Shown here one piece after another: positions 33,334-42,589 of a stretch of 64,000 nucleotides of DNA; the stretch's first letter is position 1; the number at the start of each line of letters is the position of its first letter. The notes beneath the pieces are model-generated. The model did not search any database, was not told the DNA's origin, and was given only the letters and a program-made list of their open reading frames with translations. The DNA is from Dinoroseobacter sp049800835 (GTDB lineage: Bacteria > Pseudomonadota > Alphaproteobacteria > Rhodobacterales > Rhodobacteraceae): contig NZ_JBNAFU010000001.1 in NCBI RefSeq assembly GCF_049800835.1, forward strand, positions 248,001 through 312,000, given 5' to 3'. A program made the position numbers and the translations under genes.

Positions 33334-34376
33334 GGGCCCGCCTGCGCAATGATATGTCCTTGCCGGTCGGTGACGATGACGTCCACCTCTATCCCCGGCC
33401 CGAGAACACTGCGCACTTGTGCATGCGCACTTCTTGCGACGTGATCGGCCATGGGGGTTCCAATCTTTTCATAGGCTTCCAATGCGGTGTTCATGTCTGC
33501 CAGGTCGGGCACCTTGAGATCAGCGGCGAGTGCGCGCAGATCAACCTGACTGCGCCTGGAATGCAAGTCCAGCGCGCCCTGTGACAGCTTGGTCATCTTG
33601 GCGATGCCGCCTCCGATGGTCAGGCGTGGCACAGGGTGCTTGCGCAGGTATTTCATCAGCCCGCCCGCAAAATCGCCCATGTCCAGCATCGCATGATCCG
33701 GCAGCGCAAAATGCCGCTGGACCGCTGCCTCCGATTGGGCTCCGGTACACCCTGCGACATGAGACAAGCCGTCGGCCCGCGCGACGTCGATGCCGCGATG
33801 GATCGACGCGATCCAGGCCGCGCAGGAGAACGGTCGCACGATCCCGGTGGTCCCGAGGACAGAGAGCCCCCCTTCGATACCCAGCCGCGGGTTCCAGGTT
33901 TTGGCCGCAAGTTCCTGACCGCCGGGGATAGACACCGTGATCTCTATATCGCCTTTTTGACCATGTGCCGCCGCCATGTCCGCCACGACCTGTTGCATCA
34001 TCTGGCGCGGCACCGGGTTGATCGCCGGATCCCCCACCGGGATCGGAAGGCCGGGTTTGGTGACGTGGCCCACCCCCTCACCCGCACGAAACACGACGCC
34101 GCTGTCGGACCTTGCAACCCGCGCGATGATCAGGGCACCGTGCGTGACATCCGGATCATCACCCGCGTCCTTGGTGATCCCTGCCTCGGCCCATCCCGCA
34201 CCGCTGTCACGGTGGGCCAGCGCGAAGACCGGGGTTTCCCCCCTTGGCAAGGTGATCGACACCTCGTCCACGAATGCCCCACCCCAGAAACGCATGAGCG
34301 CCGCCTTGGTCGCAGCGGTCGCACACGCACCGGTCGTCCAGCCGCGCCGCAGCTCTGTGTCGGGTTTCCTGCTCAT
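33330..34376 (-). CDS. cbiD: Cobalt-precorrin-5B C1-methyltransferase CbiD
   Basis: A 348-residue C1 methyltransferase of corrin synthesis. The N-terminal RRGWTTGACATAATKAAL is diagnostic of CbiD. SIPGGQELAAKTWNPRLGIEGG and GGIAKMTKLSQGALDLHS further support it. CbiD belongs to the anaerobic pathway, where it stands in place of aerobic CobF. Here it sits next to cobK and across from cobA and cobB, so it may fill the CobF step in a mainly aerobic route. It is divergent from cobA with 99 bases between starts and no room for a B12 riboswitch. Confidence 0.93.
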   Translation of the reverse strand: MSRKPDTELRRGWTTGACATAATKAALMRFWGGAFVDEVSITLPRGETPVFALAHRDSGAGWAEAGITKDAGDDPDVTHGALIIARVARSDSGVVFRAGEGVGHVTKPGLPIPVGDPAINPVPRQMMQQVVADMAAAHGQKGDIEITVSIPGGQELAAKTWNPRLGIEGGLSVLGTTGIVRPFSCAAWIASIHRGIDVARADGLSHVAGCTGAQSEAAVQRHFALPDHAMLDMGDFAGGLMKYLRKHPVPRLTIGGGIAKMTKLSQGALDLHSRRSQVDLRALAADLKVPDLADMNTALEAYEKIGTPMADHVARSAHAQVRSVLGPGIEVDVIVTDRQGHIIAQAGP

Positions 34377-34475
34377 CGGCTGCGACTATAGGCTGCGGAA
34401 ATTCTGCCGCCAATTCCAAGATTTGCGTCGCTGGCGGGCTTTCTTTCGTCACGTGGCTTGCGTCATAAGGACTCC

Positions 34476-35321
34476 ATGAACGACTCGACCCTGTCTGACC
34501 TTCCCAGCATGGACCCCGGCTGGGTCTGGCTGTGCGGCGCCGGCCCCGGCGACCCGGGGCTGCTAACCCTGCATGCGCTCAACGCGCTGCGGCAGGCGGA
34601 CGTGATCATCTACGACGCGCTGGTTGACGAGCGCATCCTCGACTGGGCCCGCCCGGAGGCAGAACGCATCTATGCCGGCAAACGCGGGGGCAAGCCGTCG
34701 GCGGTACAGCGCGATATCTCTCTGCGCCTGGTGGAACTGGCCCGCGCAGGCAAGCGTGTGCTGCGCCTGAAGGGCGGCGACCCGTTCGTCTTCGGGCGCG
34801 GCGGGGAAGAGGCGCAAACCCTCGTGCAGCATGACGTGCCTATCCGGATCATCCCTGGCATCACCGCGGGAATCGGTGGGCTGGCCTATGCCGGCGTGCC
34901 CGTGACCCACCGCGACGTGAACCAATCCGTGACCTTCGTGACCGGCCATGACCAGTCCGGTCAGACGCCCAGTGCGCTGGACTGGGCAGCCATAGCCAAG
35001 GGCTCGCAAGTGATCGTTGTCTACATGGGCATGAAACACATCGCCCGGATCGCGGCGCAGCTGATTGCCGGTGGACGGACGCCAGATGACCCGGTCGCGG
35101 TCGTGACCACCGCAACGATGCAAACGCAGTCGGTGCTTGAAACGACACTTGCGCGCGCGGCTGACGATATCGCGGCGGCGCACCTGTCGCCGCCTGCAGT
35201 GATCTGCATCGGGCGCGCGGTTCTGATGCGCCAGGCGCTCGACTGGCAGTCGATGCTGCATGGGGCCCCGCCGCGCAATACCGACCCGCTGGACCGTGGC
35301 CGCCCGGCGGAGAGCGCGTGA
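34476..35321 (+). CDS. cobA: Uroporphyrinogen-III C-methyltransferase CobA
   Basis: A 281-residue enzyme making precorrin-2 for cobalamin. Canonical motifs are VWLCGAGPGDPGLLTL, YAGKRGGKPS, GGDPFVFGRGGEEA and PGITAGIGG. The ATG at 34476 has AAGGA at the right distance; a TTG six codons upstream is not needed. The stop overlaps the GTG of cobB. Unlike CysG at 15034 it has the standard GDPFVFGRGGEE loop and no dehydrogenase domain. Confidence 0.94.
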   Translation: MNDSTLSDLPSMDPGWVWLCGAGPGDPGLLTLHALNALRQADVIIYDALVDERILDWARPEAERIYAGKRGGKPSAVQRDISLRLVELARAGKRVLRLKGGDPFVFGRGGEEAQTLVQHDVPIRIIPGITAGIGGLAYAGVPVTHRDVNQSVTFVTGHDQSGQTPSALDWAAIAKGSQVIVVYMGMKHIARIAAQLIAGGRTPDDPVAVVTTATMQTQSVLETTLARAADDIAAAHLSPPAVICIGRAVLMRQALDWQSMLHGAPPRNTDPLDRGRPAESA

Positions 35322-36595
35322 GCACACCGCGCGGGCTGATCCTTGCCGCGCCAAGCTCGGGAAGCGGCAAGACAACGCTGACGCTCGGGCTGCTTCGCGC
35401 GCTCAGGCGTGCCGGTGTCAGGGTGCGCGGCGCGAAATCGGGTCCCGACTACATCGACCCTGCATTTCATGAGGCGGCGAGCGGCGCGCCGTCGCTCAAC
35501 CTTGATGCGTGGGCGATGTCGGAAACGCGGTTGCGAACGCTCGGCGCAGGAGATGGGCTCCTGCTGATCGAAGGGGCGATGGGCTTGTTCGATGGCGCCC
35601 CCCCGGAAGGGCGCGGGGCCACGGCGGACCTCGCGCGGATTCTTGGGCTGCCAGTAGTGCTGGTGGTCGATGCCGCCCGGATGAGCCAGTCGATCGCGCC
35701 CCTTGTCGCCGGGTTCGTGCGCCATGATCCGGATGTGCGTATCGCCGGGATCATTCTGAACAAGGTCGGCAGCCCCCGGCACGAGCGAATCCTGCGCACG
35801 GCCCTCGCTCCGCTCGGCATTCCGGTGCTCGGTGCGGTGTTGCGAAACGCAACGTTGGCGCTGCCGAGCCGTCACCTCGGTTTGGTGCAGGCCCGCGAGC
35901 ATGCCGATCTGGAGGCATTTCTTGACGCGGCCGCCGATCAGGTCAGCGCGCAGGTCAATCTGACGGCGCTGCAAGAGATGGCGCAGCCGTACTCCGCCAC
36001 CGCAGCCCCAACCGGCCAGCGCGCGGTGTTTCCGCGCAAGGTGGCGGTCGCGCGCGATGCGGCGTTCACCTTTGTCTATCCCCACCAGCTGGCGCAATGG
36101 CGTCACACGGGGACGAAGGTCGCGTTCTTCTCGCCCCTTGCGGACGATCCGGTTCCCGAGGCGGACATGGTCTTTCTGCCTGGCGGCTACCCCGAACTGC
36201 ACGCAGAGCCGTTGACCAATGCCCGCACGTTTCACGACAGCCTTCGGGCTGCCGCGCGCAACACACTGATCTATGGTGAGTGCGGTGGCTACATGGTGCT
36301 GGGAGAGGCGCTGACGGACGCGAGCGGCACTGCGTTCAAGATGGCCGGGCTGCTGGGGCTGCACACGAGCTTTGCGACCCGCAAGCTGCATCTGGGCTAT
36401 CGTCGCCTGGAAAGCCGGTCCGCGCAGTTGCAAGGCAGCTATGCTGCGCATGAGTTTCACTATGCCACGACACTCGCGGCGGAGGGCACCCCGCTGTTCG
36501 ATGCGTGGGACGCGGAGGGGACCGCCCTGCCCCCAATGGGTTTGCAGAACGGCCGCGTGATGGGGTCGTTCGCCCATATCATCGATGTGATCTAG
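35318..36595 (+). CDS. cobB: Hydrogenobyrinic/cobyrinic acid a,c-diamide synthase CobB
   Basis: A 425-residue ATP- and glutamine-dependent amidase. The N-terminal P-loop domain has LAAPSSGSGKTTLTLGLL and GAKSGPDYIDPAFH. The C-terminal class I amidotransferase domain has PGGYPELHA and the Cys of GECGGYMVLGEAL. It begins with GTG overlapping the cobA stop (GTGA). Whether it acts on the cobalt-free or cobalt-loaded substrate cannot be read from sequence. Confidence 0.94.
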   Translation: MSTPRGLILAAPSSGSGKTTLTLGLLRALRRAGVRVRGAKSGPDYIDPAFHEAASGAPSLNLDAWAMSETRLRTLGAGDGLLLIEGAMGLFDGAPPEGRGATADLARILGLPVVLVVDAARMSQSIAPLVAGFVRHDPDVRIAGIILNKVGSPRHERILRTALAPLGIPVLGAVLRNATLALPSRHLGLVQAREHADLEAFLDAAADQVSAQVNLTALQEMAQPYSATAAPTGQRAVFPRKVAVARDAAFTFVYPHQLAQWRHTGTKVAFFSPLADDPVPEADMVFLPGGYPELHAEPLTNARTFHDSLRAAARNTLIYGECGGYMVLGEALTDASGTAFKMAGLLGLHTSFATRKLHLGYRRLESRSAQLQGSYAAHEFHYATTLAAEGTPLFDAWDAEGTALPPMGLQNGRVMGSFAHIIDVI

Positions 36596-36649
36596 CGCGG
36601 CATTTGTGTCATCTGGACTTGACCGCATGATCGGCGTAGCGCTGGGGCC

Positions 36650-37879
36650 ATGACCGATGTAACCGCTCCGACCCCGGATACGACCGATACGCGCGCAAAG
36701 CGCAATGTCGCCGTTCTGGTGGCGGCCCAGGCCATTCTGGGCAGCCAGATCACGATGATATTCGTTATTGGCGGGCTGGCCGGTCAGATGCTTGCGCCGA
36801 ACCCGTGTCTTGCAACTCTGCCGATTTCGATGATCGTCTTCGGGTCCATGACGACTGCGCCATGGCTCAGCGCATTGATGCAGCGCTACGGACGGCGCAC
36901 CGGGTTTCTGGTCGGTGCGGCGGGCGGCGCAATCGGGTCGCTGATCGGTATGTTCGGGTTGATGACCGGGAACTTCTGGGTATTCCTCTTTGGCTCCTGG
37001 ATGACGGGAACCTACCTGTCCTCGCAGGGTTTTTTCCGGTTCGCGGCGGCGGATACGGCATCAGACGCCTTCCGCCCCAAGGCCATATCCTATGTGATGG
37101 CTGGTGGGTTGGCGTCCGCCCTGATCGGGCCGCAACTGGTCAAGGTTACAACCGACCTTTTCGTCGTGCCATTCATGGGAACGTATCTGGTGGCGTTCGC
37201 AATCAACATCCTGGGCATGGCGCTCTTCTACTTTCTCGACATTCCGAAACCCAAGCGCACGGCGGCGACACAAACCTCGGCCGGGCGCTCACGGCGCGAG
37301 TTGCTGCGGGACCCGGTGATCCTGACAGCGGTGATTTGTGCGATGGTCGCCTACGCGTTGATGAACCTGGTGATGACCTCCACGCCGCTGGCGGTTGTGG
37401 GGTGCGGGTTCACCACCGGGAACGCGGCTGATGTGGTCAGCGCGCATGTGATCGCGATGTTCGCCCCGAGCTTCGTCACCGGCCACCTGATCGCCCGCTA
37501 CGGCGCGGAAAAGATCGTTGCCATCGGGTTGCTTATTCTCGCCGCAGCCGGCGGCGTTGCCCTGTCAGGCGTGACGCTGGGGAACTTCTTCGTCGCGCTG
37601 ATGCTGCTTGGGGTTGGCTGGAATTTCGGCTTCATCGGTGCAACCTCCATGCTGACCTCTGCACATTCAGAGGCCGAACGCGGCCGGGTTCAGGGCATGA
37701 ATGATGCCATCGTATTCGGATGCGTCACGATCGCATCGCTGGCCTCGGGCGGATTGATGAATTGCTCGGGCGGCGATGTGGTCGCGGGATGGTCGGCCGT
37801 GAACCTGGCGATGGCGCCGTTCCTGATGCTTGCAGGCGGAACCCTGATCTGGATGCTTCTGCGCCCGCGCACCGCCTGA
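36650..37879 (+). CDS. Major facilitator superfamily transporter
   Basis: A 409-residue inner-membrane transporter with about 12 hydrophobic segments and a short cytoplasmic N-terminus. Loop 2-3 contains QRYGRRTGFLVGAAGG, the basic MFS signature. Two cysteines in SMIVFG/CLATLPIS and TPLAVVGCGF are family features of the YnfM-like group. It lies 54 bases after cobB on the same strand. That may link it to cobalamin or metal traffic, but the substrate is not evident. Confidence 0.85.
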   Translation: MTDVTAPTPDTTDTRAKRNVAVLVAAQAILGSQITMIFVIGGLAGQMLAPNPCLATLPISMIVFGSMTTAPWLSALMQRYGRRTGFLVGAAGGAIGSLIGMFGLMTGNFWVFLFGSWMTGTYLSSQGFFRFAAADTASDAFRPKAISYVMAGGLASALIGPQLVKVTTDLFVVPFMGTYLVAFAINILGMALFYFLDIPKPKRTAATQTSAGRSRRELLRDPVILTAVICAMVAYALMNLVMTSTPLAVVGCGFTTGNAADVVSAHVIAMFAPSFVTGHLIARYGAEKIVAIGLLILAAAGGVALSGVTLGNFFVALMLLGVGWNFGFIGATSMLTSAHSEAERGRVQGMNDAIVFGCVTIASLASGGLMNCSGGDVVAGWSAVNLAMAPFLMLAGGTLIWMLLRPRTA

Positions 37880-37882
37880 ACG

Positions 37883-38656
37883 CTACCAGCGCCCCGTTGC
37901 GGATAGAGCCATAAGGCGCGCGCGACGCGCAAATTCCGACACTCCCAACGCGCCTTCCGCCACGCGGCCCGGCTCCGCACGCACCTGTTTCAGGATGGGC
38001 CCGGCAAGCCATCCCGCGCGCAGCGCTGCACGGGCACGCGCCGGAATGGGCCCGGCGGCATCGCGCGCGTCGCTCAGACGCGCAAGCCCGGTTTCGGCAA
38101 GCGCGACAAGCGCTGTCGGACGACCATCCAGGAGCGGAATGCGCCCGCGTTCCTCTAGCGCCGGAACAGCGCGCAGGTAATTCGCAAGCCCGACAGCCCA
38201 GCCAAAACCACGCACCGCGGCCTCGCTCGCCTCCGCGGCCCCAAGCGCCTGCGCCGACACCCACATCAGCGTGCCCGCCGTATCCTGCAAGTAGCGCTCG
38301 AAATGTGCGTCATCCTCGAACGGATCGCGATAAATGTCCCAGCGGCGGGCGGCAACGAAACGGTCCAGCGCGCCCCAGTCGGTGCCCTCACCCAGTGCTT
38401 GTGCCAAGGGGCCGACCACTTCATGCGCGCGGGGCCGCTTGCCTTGTGCCAGCTCCTCCAGCGCGTCGCGCCACCACTGGAGGCGCATTTCCGCAATCAT
38501 CGCCTCCTGCGTGACCCAGGGCGCGCGGCTGACCTCGACATTCAGGGCATATATCGGAAACAGTGTTTCGCGCGCAGCTACGGGGGCGGCCATCGCGGCA
38601 AGGAACCGGTCGGGGTCAGCGCGCGCGACAAGCCCGGCGCAGGCCGCAAGACTCAT
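37883..38656 (-). CDS. NDUFAF6-like squalene/phytoene synthase-fold protein
   Basis: A 257-residue protein with the all-helical isoprenoid synthase fold. RLQWWRDALEEL is the best conserved block. The two Asp-rich metal motifs needed for prenyl condensation are missing: the first is replaced by FPIYALNVEVSRAP and the second by VGLANYLRAVPAL. It is thus unlikely to make squalene or phytoene. It resembles the mitochondrial complex I assembly factor NDUFAF6. Its start overlaps the stop of the methyltransferase gene by 4 bases. Confidence 0.8.
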   Translation of the reverse strand: MSLAACAGLVARADPDRFLAAMAAPVAARETLFPIYALNVEVSRAPWVTQEAMIAEMRLQWWRDALEELAQGKRPRAHEVVGPLAQALGEGTDWGALDRFVAARRWDIYRDPFEDDAHFERYLQDTAGTLMWVSAQALGAAEASEAAVRGFGWAVGLANYLRAVPALEERGRIPLLDGRPTALVALAETGLARLSDARDAAGPIPARARAALRAGWLAGPILKQVRAEPGRVAEGALGVSEFARRARLMALSATGRW

Positions 38657-39375
38657 TCCGGAGTTACCACGAACAATGCATAGGCGATGTCGTCAGCGGC
38701 AGCCGCCCACAGGTCGATTTCCCGTTGTGCCTCGGCGATGGCGCGCTGCACCGTATCCCAAGCTTGGCCTTCGCGTAAAATGTCCAGCCGAGCCTGCAAG
38801 GGCTCGTAATAAGCGCGCCACGGCGCACCGATCAGGAGCTTGTGGCCAAGCGTCCTGTACCCGGCTTCTGCAATCTGCGCCTCGACCCCGGTCACATCGG
38901 TGATCTGCGGATAGTCCTGCCAAAACGCGCGTACAGCCTCCGATGGCGAACCCGACGTCAGCACAGGTTCGGAAAACGCCACGCATCCGCGCTCCGCCAG
39001 TGCGTGCCGCCATCCAAGCAGGCCCTCCTTCACGCCCAGAAAGTAGATCGCCCCAGCGCACCAGATCAGGTCGAGCGGGCCTTCAGGCGCAGACATGTCA
39101 CCGACTTCGAATGACGCTTCGGGAACACGGCGGCGCGCGGCCTCGATGAACTGGGGAACCATATCGACGCCTGCGATCTGCGCTTCAGGTCGCATCTGGG
39201 CCAGCACAGCCGTATCTGCCCCCGGTCCACAGCCAAGGTCGGCAATGCGTGCATTCTGCGGTGTCTTGGCCAGGTCCAGCGCCCACAGAACCGATTGCGC
39301 GTCTCCCGGACCCTCCCGCGGAAGATCCTTGTGCACTTCCAGAAAGGCGTCCCAGTTCGGGTCTGAGGCCGTCAT
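38653..39375 (-). CDS. Class I SAM-dependent methyltransferase
   Basis: A 240-residue methyltransferase. Motif I is IADLGCGPGADTAVLAQM at about residues 44-60, followed by acidic D in AGVDMVPQFIEAA and GDMSAP. No substrate-specific domain is seen. It overlaps cimA and the NDUFAF6-like gene by 4 bases on each side. The NDUFAF6 neighbour raises the possibility that it modifies a complex I subunit or quinone, but this is only contextual. Confidence 0.85.
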   Translation of the reverse strand: MTASDPNWDAFLEVHKDLPREGPGDAQSVLWALDLAKTPQNARIADLGCGPGADTAVLAQMRPEAQIAGVDMVPQFIEAARRRVPEASFEVGDMSAPEGPLDLIWCAGAIYFLGVKEGLLGWRHALAERGCVAFSEPVLTSGSPSEAVRAFWQDYPQITDVTGVEAQIAEAGYRTLGHKLLIGAPWRAYYEPLQARLDILREGQAWDTVQRAIAEAQREIDLWAAAADDIAYALFVVTPE

Positions 39376-41009
39376 TGGGCGGCCACTGCCTGCGCGGTCG
39401 CGCCGTCGCGGGCCAGTTTCCAGTTGATCGCGTCCACCAGCGCCTCAAAGCTGGCATCAACTATGTTTGCCGACACTCCAACGGTCGACCAGCGACGCCC
39501 CTGCGCGTCCTCGCTGTCGATCAGAACGCGGGTCACGGCCTCGGTCCCGCCATTGGTGATCCGCACCTTGAAGTCGACCAGACGCATGTCTTCAAGCAAC
39601 GCGGTATACGGCCCCAGATCCTTGGCCAGTGCCCTCGACAACGCATTGACCGGCCCCCGGTCCGACCCGGTTTCATCCATCGACTCGCTGACCGACAGCT
39701 TTTTTTCCGTACCGATTTTGACGACAACCACCGCTTCGGACAGGCTGATCATCCTGTTGTACTTGTTCTTTCGCCGCTCCACTGTGACACGATACCGTTT
39801 CACTTCGAAAAACCGCGGCAAAGCGCCAAAATGATCCCGCGCAAGCAAGTCGAACGAGGCTTGCGCGCTATCGTAGGAATACCCGATATCCTCGCGCCGT
39901 TTGACCTCGTCCAGCAGGCTGGGCAGGCGCGGATCATCCCGCGCAATGTCCAGTCCCGCATCCGCCAAGCGTTTGCGCAGGTTGGACTGCCCGGCCTGGT
40001 TGGACATCGGGATCACGCGCGCATTTCCCACGGCCTCGGGGGCAATATGCTCATAGGTGCCGGGGTCTTTCAGGATGGCCGATGCGTGCAGGCCCGCCTT
40101 GTGTGCAAAGGCCGACGCGCCGACATAGGGCGCGCTCTTGACCGGCACGCGGTTCAGGATGTCGTCCAGCAGGCGCGACACGCGCACCAGGTCCTTCAAC
40201 GCGTCACGACTGACCCGCGTCTCATGGCGCGACGCGTAGGGCTCTTTCAAAAGCAGCGTCGGGATCAGCGTACAGAGGTTGGCGTTTCCGCACCGCTCAC
40301 CCAGCCCGTTCAACGTGCCCTGCACATGCCGGGCCCCCGCATCAATCGCAGCCAGCGCATTGGCGACCGCGTTGCCGGTGTCATTATGAGTGTGAATACC
40401 CACGTGGTCGGCAGGAACCCCGGCTTCGATCACGGCGCGCGTCATTGCGCCAACCTCCGCCGGCAAACGCCCGCCATTGGTGTCGCACAGCACGACCCAC
40501 CGCGCGCCGGCCTCATAAGCTGCGAGTGCGGCTGCCACGGCATAATCCGGATTGGCCGCATACCCGTCAAAGAAATGCTCGGCATCGAACAAGGCCTCGC
40601 GCCCCTGGGCGATCACATGCGCAACCGAGGCGCGGATATTGTCGAGGTTCTCCTCCAGCGAGACGCCGAGCGCGTGCGTAACGTGGTAGTCATGCGTCTT
40701 GCCCACCAGACAGACCGAGGGCGTGCCCGCATTCAGCACGGCGGCCAGAACATCATCATTCTGCGCCGAGCGGCCTGCGCGCTTGGTCATCCCGAACGCC
40801 GTGAAGGTCGCGGTGTCGAATTTCGGGGCGACGGCGAAGAACTCCGAGTCGGTCGGGTTCGCTCCCGGCCAACCGCCTTCGATGTAGTCCACACCCAGCG
40901 CATCCAGCGCCGCCGCGATCTGTTGTTTCTCCGAGGTTGCGAATTGCACGCCCTGCGTCTGCTGCCCGTCGCGCAGGGTTGTGTCGTAGAGGTACAGCCG
41001 TTCGGTCAT
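39372..41009 (-). CDS. cimA: Citramalate synthase CimA
   Basis: A 545-residue enzyme condensing pyruvate and acetyl-CoA to citramalate, the start of a threonine-independent route to isoleucine. The HMGL-like TIM barrel begins LYLYDTTLRDGQQTQGV and includes GIHTHNDTGNAVANAL and GTLNGLGERCGNANL. The C-terminal part (about 400-530) is the LeuA-type allosteric domain. Length and the GGWPGANPTD block place it with CimA and not LeuA. It overlaps cysS at its start and the methyltransferase at its end by 4 bases. Confidence 0.93.
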   Translation of the reverse strand: MTERLYLYDTTLRDGQQTQGVQFATSEKQQIAAALDALGVDYIEGGWPGANPTDSEFFAVAPKFDTATFTAFGMTKRAGRSAQNDDVLAAVLNAGTPSVCLVGKTHDYHVTHALGVSLEENLDNIRASVAHVIAQGREALFDAEHFFDGYAANPDYAVAAALAAYEAGARWVVLCDTNGGRLPAEVGAMTRAVIEAGVPADHVGIHTHNDTGNAVANALAAIDAGARHVQGTLNGLGERCGNANLCTLIPTLLLKEPYASRHETRVSRDALKDLVRVSRLLDDILNRVPVKSAPYVGASAFAHKAGLHASAILKDPGTYEHIAPEAVGNARVIPMSNQAGQSNLRKRLADAGLDIARDDPRLPSLLDEVKRREDIGYSYDSAQASFDLLARDHFGALPRFFEVKRYRVTVERRKNKYNRMISLSEAVVVVKIGTEKKLSVSESMDETGSDRGPVNALSRALAKDLGPYTALLEDMRLVDFKVRITNGGTEAVTRVLIDSEDAQGRRWSTVGVSANIVDASFEALVDAINWKLARDGATAQAVAAQ

Positions 41010-42376
41010 ACCACGCCCTCCAGTTTTGCGGCGTCGAACCCGGAGCCCGGAACAAGCTCAACCCCGGCCTTGGACATCCGCACCTCGACCCCGGCAGCGA
41101 TCAAAGCGCTTTTCATGCGGTCCACTTCCGAGAAATCCTTGGTTTGCATGGCGGCTGCACGTGCGTCCGACAGCGCCTCGGCAAACCCGTCCAGGTCGAC
41201 ATCCGCGACAACGTCCCACCCGGCAAGGTCTTCGCCCAGCACGCCCAACACCCGCGCCGAGGTCAGAAGTGTGGCCCACTCTTCGTCCCGCGCCAAAGCG
41301 TGCAGCGCCGCGATGGCGCCGGGTGTGTTGAGATCATCACACAGCGCCTCCATCACGTCCGGCGCCGCGGCCGCCGCGGGCTCGATGCCCGCGGTGGCCG
41401 CCCGCCACTTGCGCAAGACCGCCTCGGCCTCCGCCGCCTTCTTCGCTGTCCAGTCCATCGGCTTGCCGTAATGCGTGCTCAGAAAAACGAACCGGATCAC
41501 CTCTCCCGGCACGCCATCGTCCAGCAAATCGCGTACGGTAAAGAAGTTGCCAAGGGATTTGGACATCTTCTTGCCCTCGACCTGCAACATCTCGTTGTGC
41601 ATCCAGACCTGCGCAAATCCGCCCTCGGGATGCGCGCAGCAGCTTTGCGCGAGTTCGTTCTCGTGGTGCGGAAACATCAGGTCGTTGCCGCCCCCGTGAA
41701 TGTCGAAGCTCTCGCCCAGCAACTCGTGGCTCATGGCTGAGCATTCGATGTGCCAGCCCGGGCGCCCCCGCCCCCAGGGGCTGTCCCAGCCCGGCAGGTC
41801 TGGCCCGGACGGCTTCCACAGTACGAAATCCATCGGGTCACGCTTGTAGGGCGCAACTTCCACCCGCGCGCCTGCGATCATGTCATCCACCGATCTGCCC
41901 GAAAGCTTTCCGTACTCCGGGTAGGACCGCACATCGAACAGAACATGTCCCTCCGCCGCATAGGCATGGCCCCCTGCGATCAGGTCCGCGATCATCGCGA
42001 TCATCTGCGGGATGTATTGCGTCGCACGCGGGGCCGCGCTCGGCTCCAGCGCACCAAGGGCGGCCATATCCTCCAGAAACCAGCCGATCGTCTCATCAGT
42101 GATCGTCCCGATGTCGCGCCCGGTCTCTGCCGCGCGCGCGTTGATCTTGTCATCCACGTCGGTGAAATTGCGCACATAGGTCACGTGATCCGCGCCGTAG
42201 ACGTGCCGCAACAGGCGGTACAGCACATCGAACACCACGACCGGCCGCGCATTTCCCAGATGGGCGCGGTCATACACCGTGGGGCCACAGACATACATCC
42301 GCACGTTGTTCGGATCGAGCGGTGCAAAGCGCTCCTTGCGGCGAGTCTTGGTGTTGGTCAGACGGATCTCGGTCAT
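41006..42376 (-). CDS. cysS: Cysteinyl-tRNA synthetase
   Basis: A 456-residue class I synthetase. MYVCGPTVYDRAHLGNAR carries the zinc cysteine and the HIGH-like HLGN. CSAMSHELLGESFDIHGGG and HHENELAQS are conserved zinc-site regions. The KMSKS loop is exact (KKMSKSLGNFF). It is first in the coupled chain cysS-cimA-methyltransferase-NDUFAF6-like. Its 213-base upstream region is shared with the divergent dehydrogenase gene. Confidence 0.97.
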   Translation of the reverse strand: MTEIRLTNTKTRRKERFAPLDPNNVRMYVCGPTVYDRAHLGNARPVVVFDVLYRLLRHVYGADHVTYVRNFTDVDDKINARAAETGRDIGTITDETIGWFLEDMAALGALEPSAAPRATQYIPQMIAMIADLIAGGHAYAAEGHVLFDVRSYPEYGKLSGRSVDDMIAGARVEVAPYKRDPMDFVLWKPSGPDLPGWDSPWGRGRPGWHIECSAMSHELLGESFDIHGGGNDLMFPHHENELAQSCCAHPEGGFAQVWMHNEMLQVEGKKMSKSLGNFFTVRDLLDDGVPGEVIRFVFLSTHYGKPMDWTAKKAAEAEAVLRKWRAATAGIEPAAAAAPDVMEALCDDLNTPGAIAALHALARDEEWATLLTSARVLGVLGEDLAGWDVVADVDLDGFAEALSDARAAAMQTKDFSEVDRMKSALIAAGVEVRMSKAGVELVPGSGFDAAKLEGVV

Positions 42377-42589
42377 CGCTTGTCCTTATGCGGGACGCTC
42401 CCGTTCTGGGCGTAAGCTCCTTGAACCTTGAGAAGACACAAAAGACCAGCCCGCGAACGATCGCTCAGGCGCAAATAATGCAAATGGTCTGCGGTTTTGT
42501 CATGCGCGTTGTATATCGCCGACGCCCGGTCTGGACAATCCCCTGCGGGGATCGCACGAATTGCGTCGCAGACAGAGGGAGGCGGATGC

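Noticed and set aside
34377..34475. B12 riboswitch between cbiD and cobA
   Set aside because: The divergent gap is only 99 bases, too short for a cobalamin riboswitch plus two promoters, and no B12-box-like sequence was seen.
37883..38656. Squalene or phytoene synthase (carotenoid/hopanoid gene)
   Set aside because: Fold matches, but both Asp-rich metal-binding motifs are absent and no carotenoid or hopanoid genes are nearby.
39249..41471. Long open frame on the plus strand opposite cimA and cysS
   Set aside because: Opposite two certain genes with intact motifs; its translation is a low-complexity Arg/His/Gln-rich shadow.
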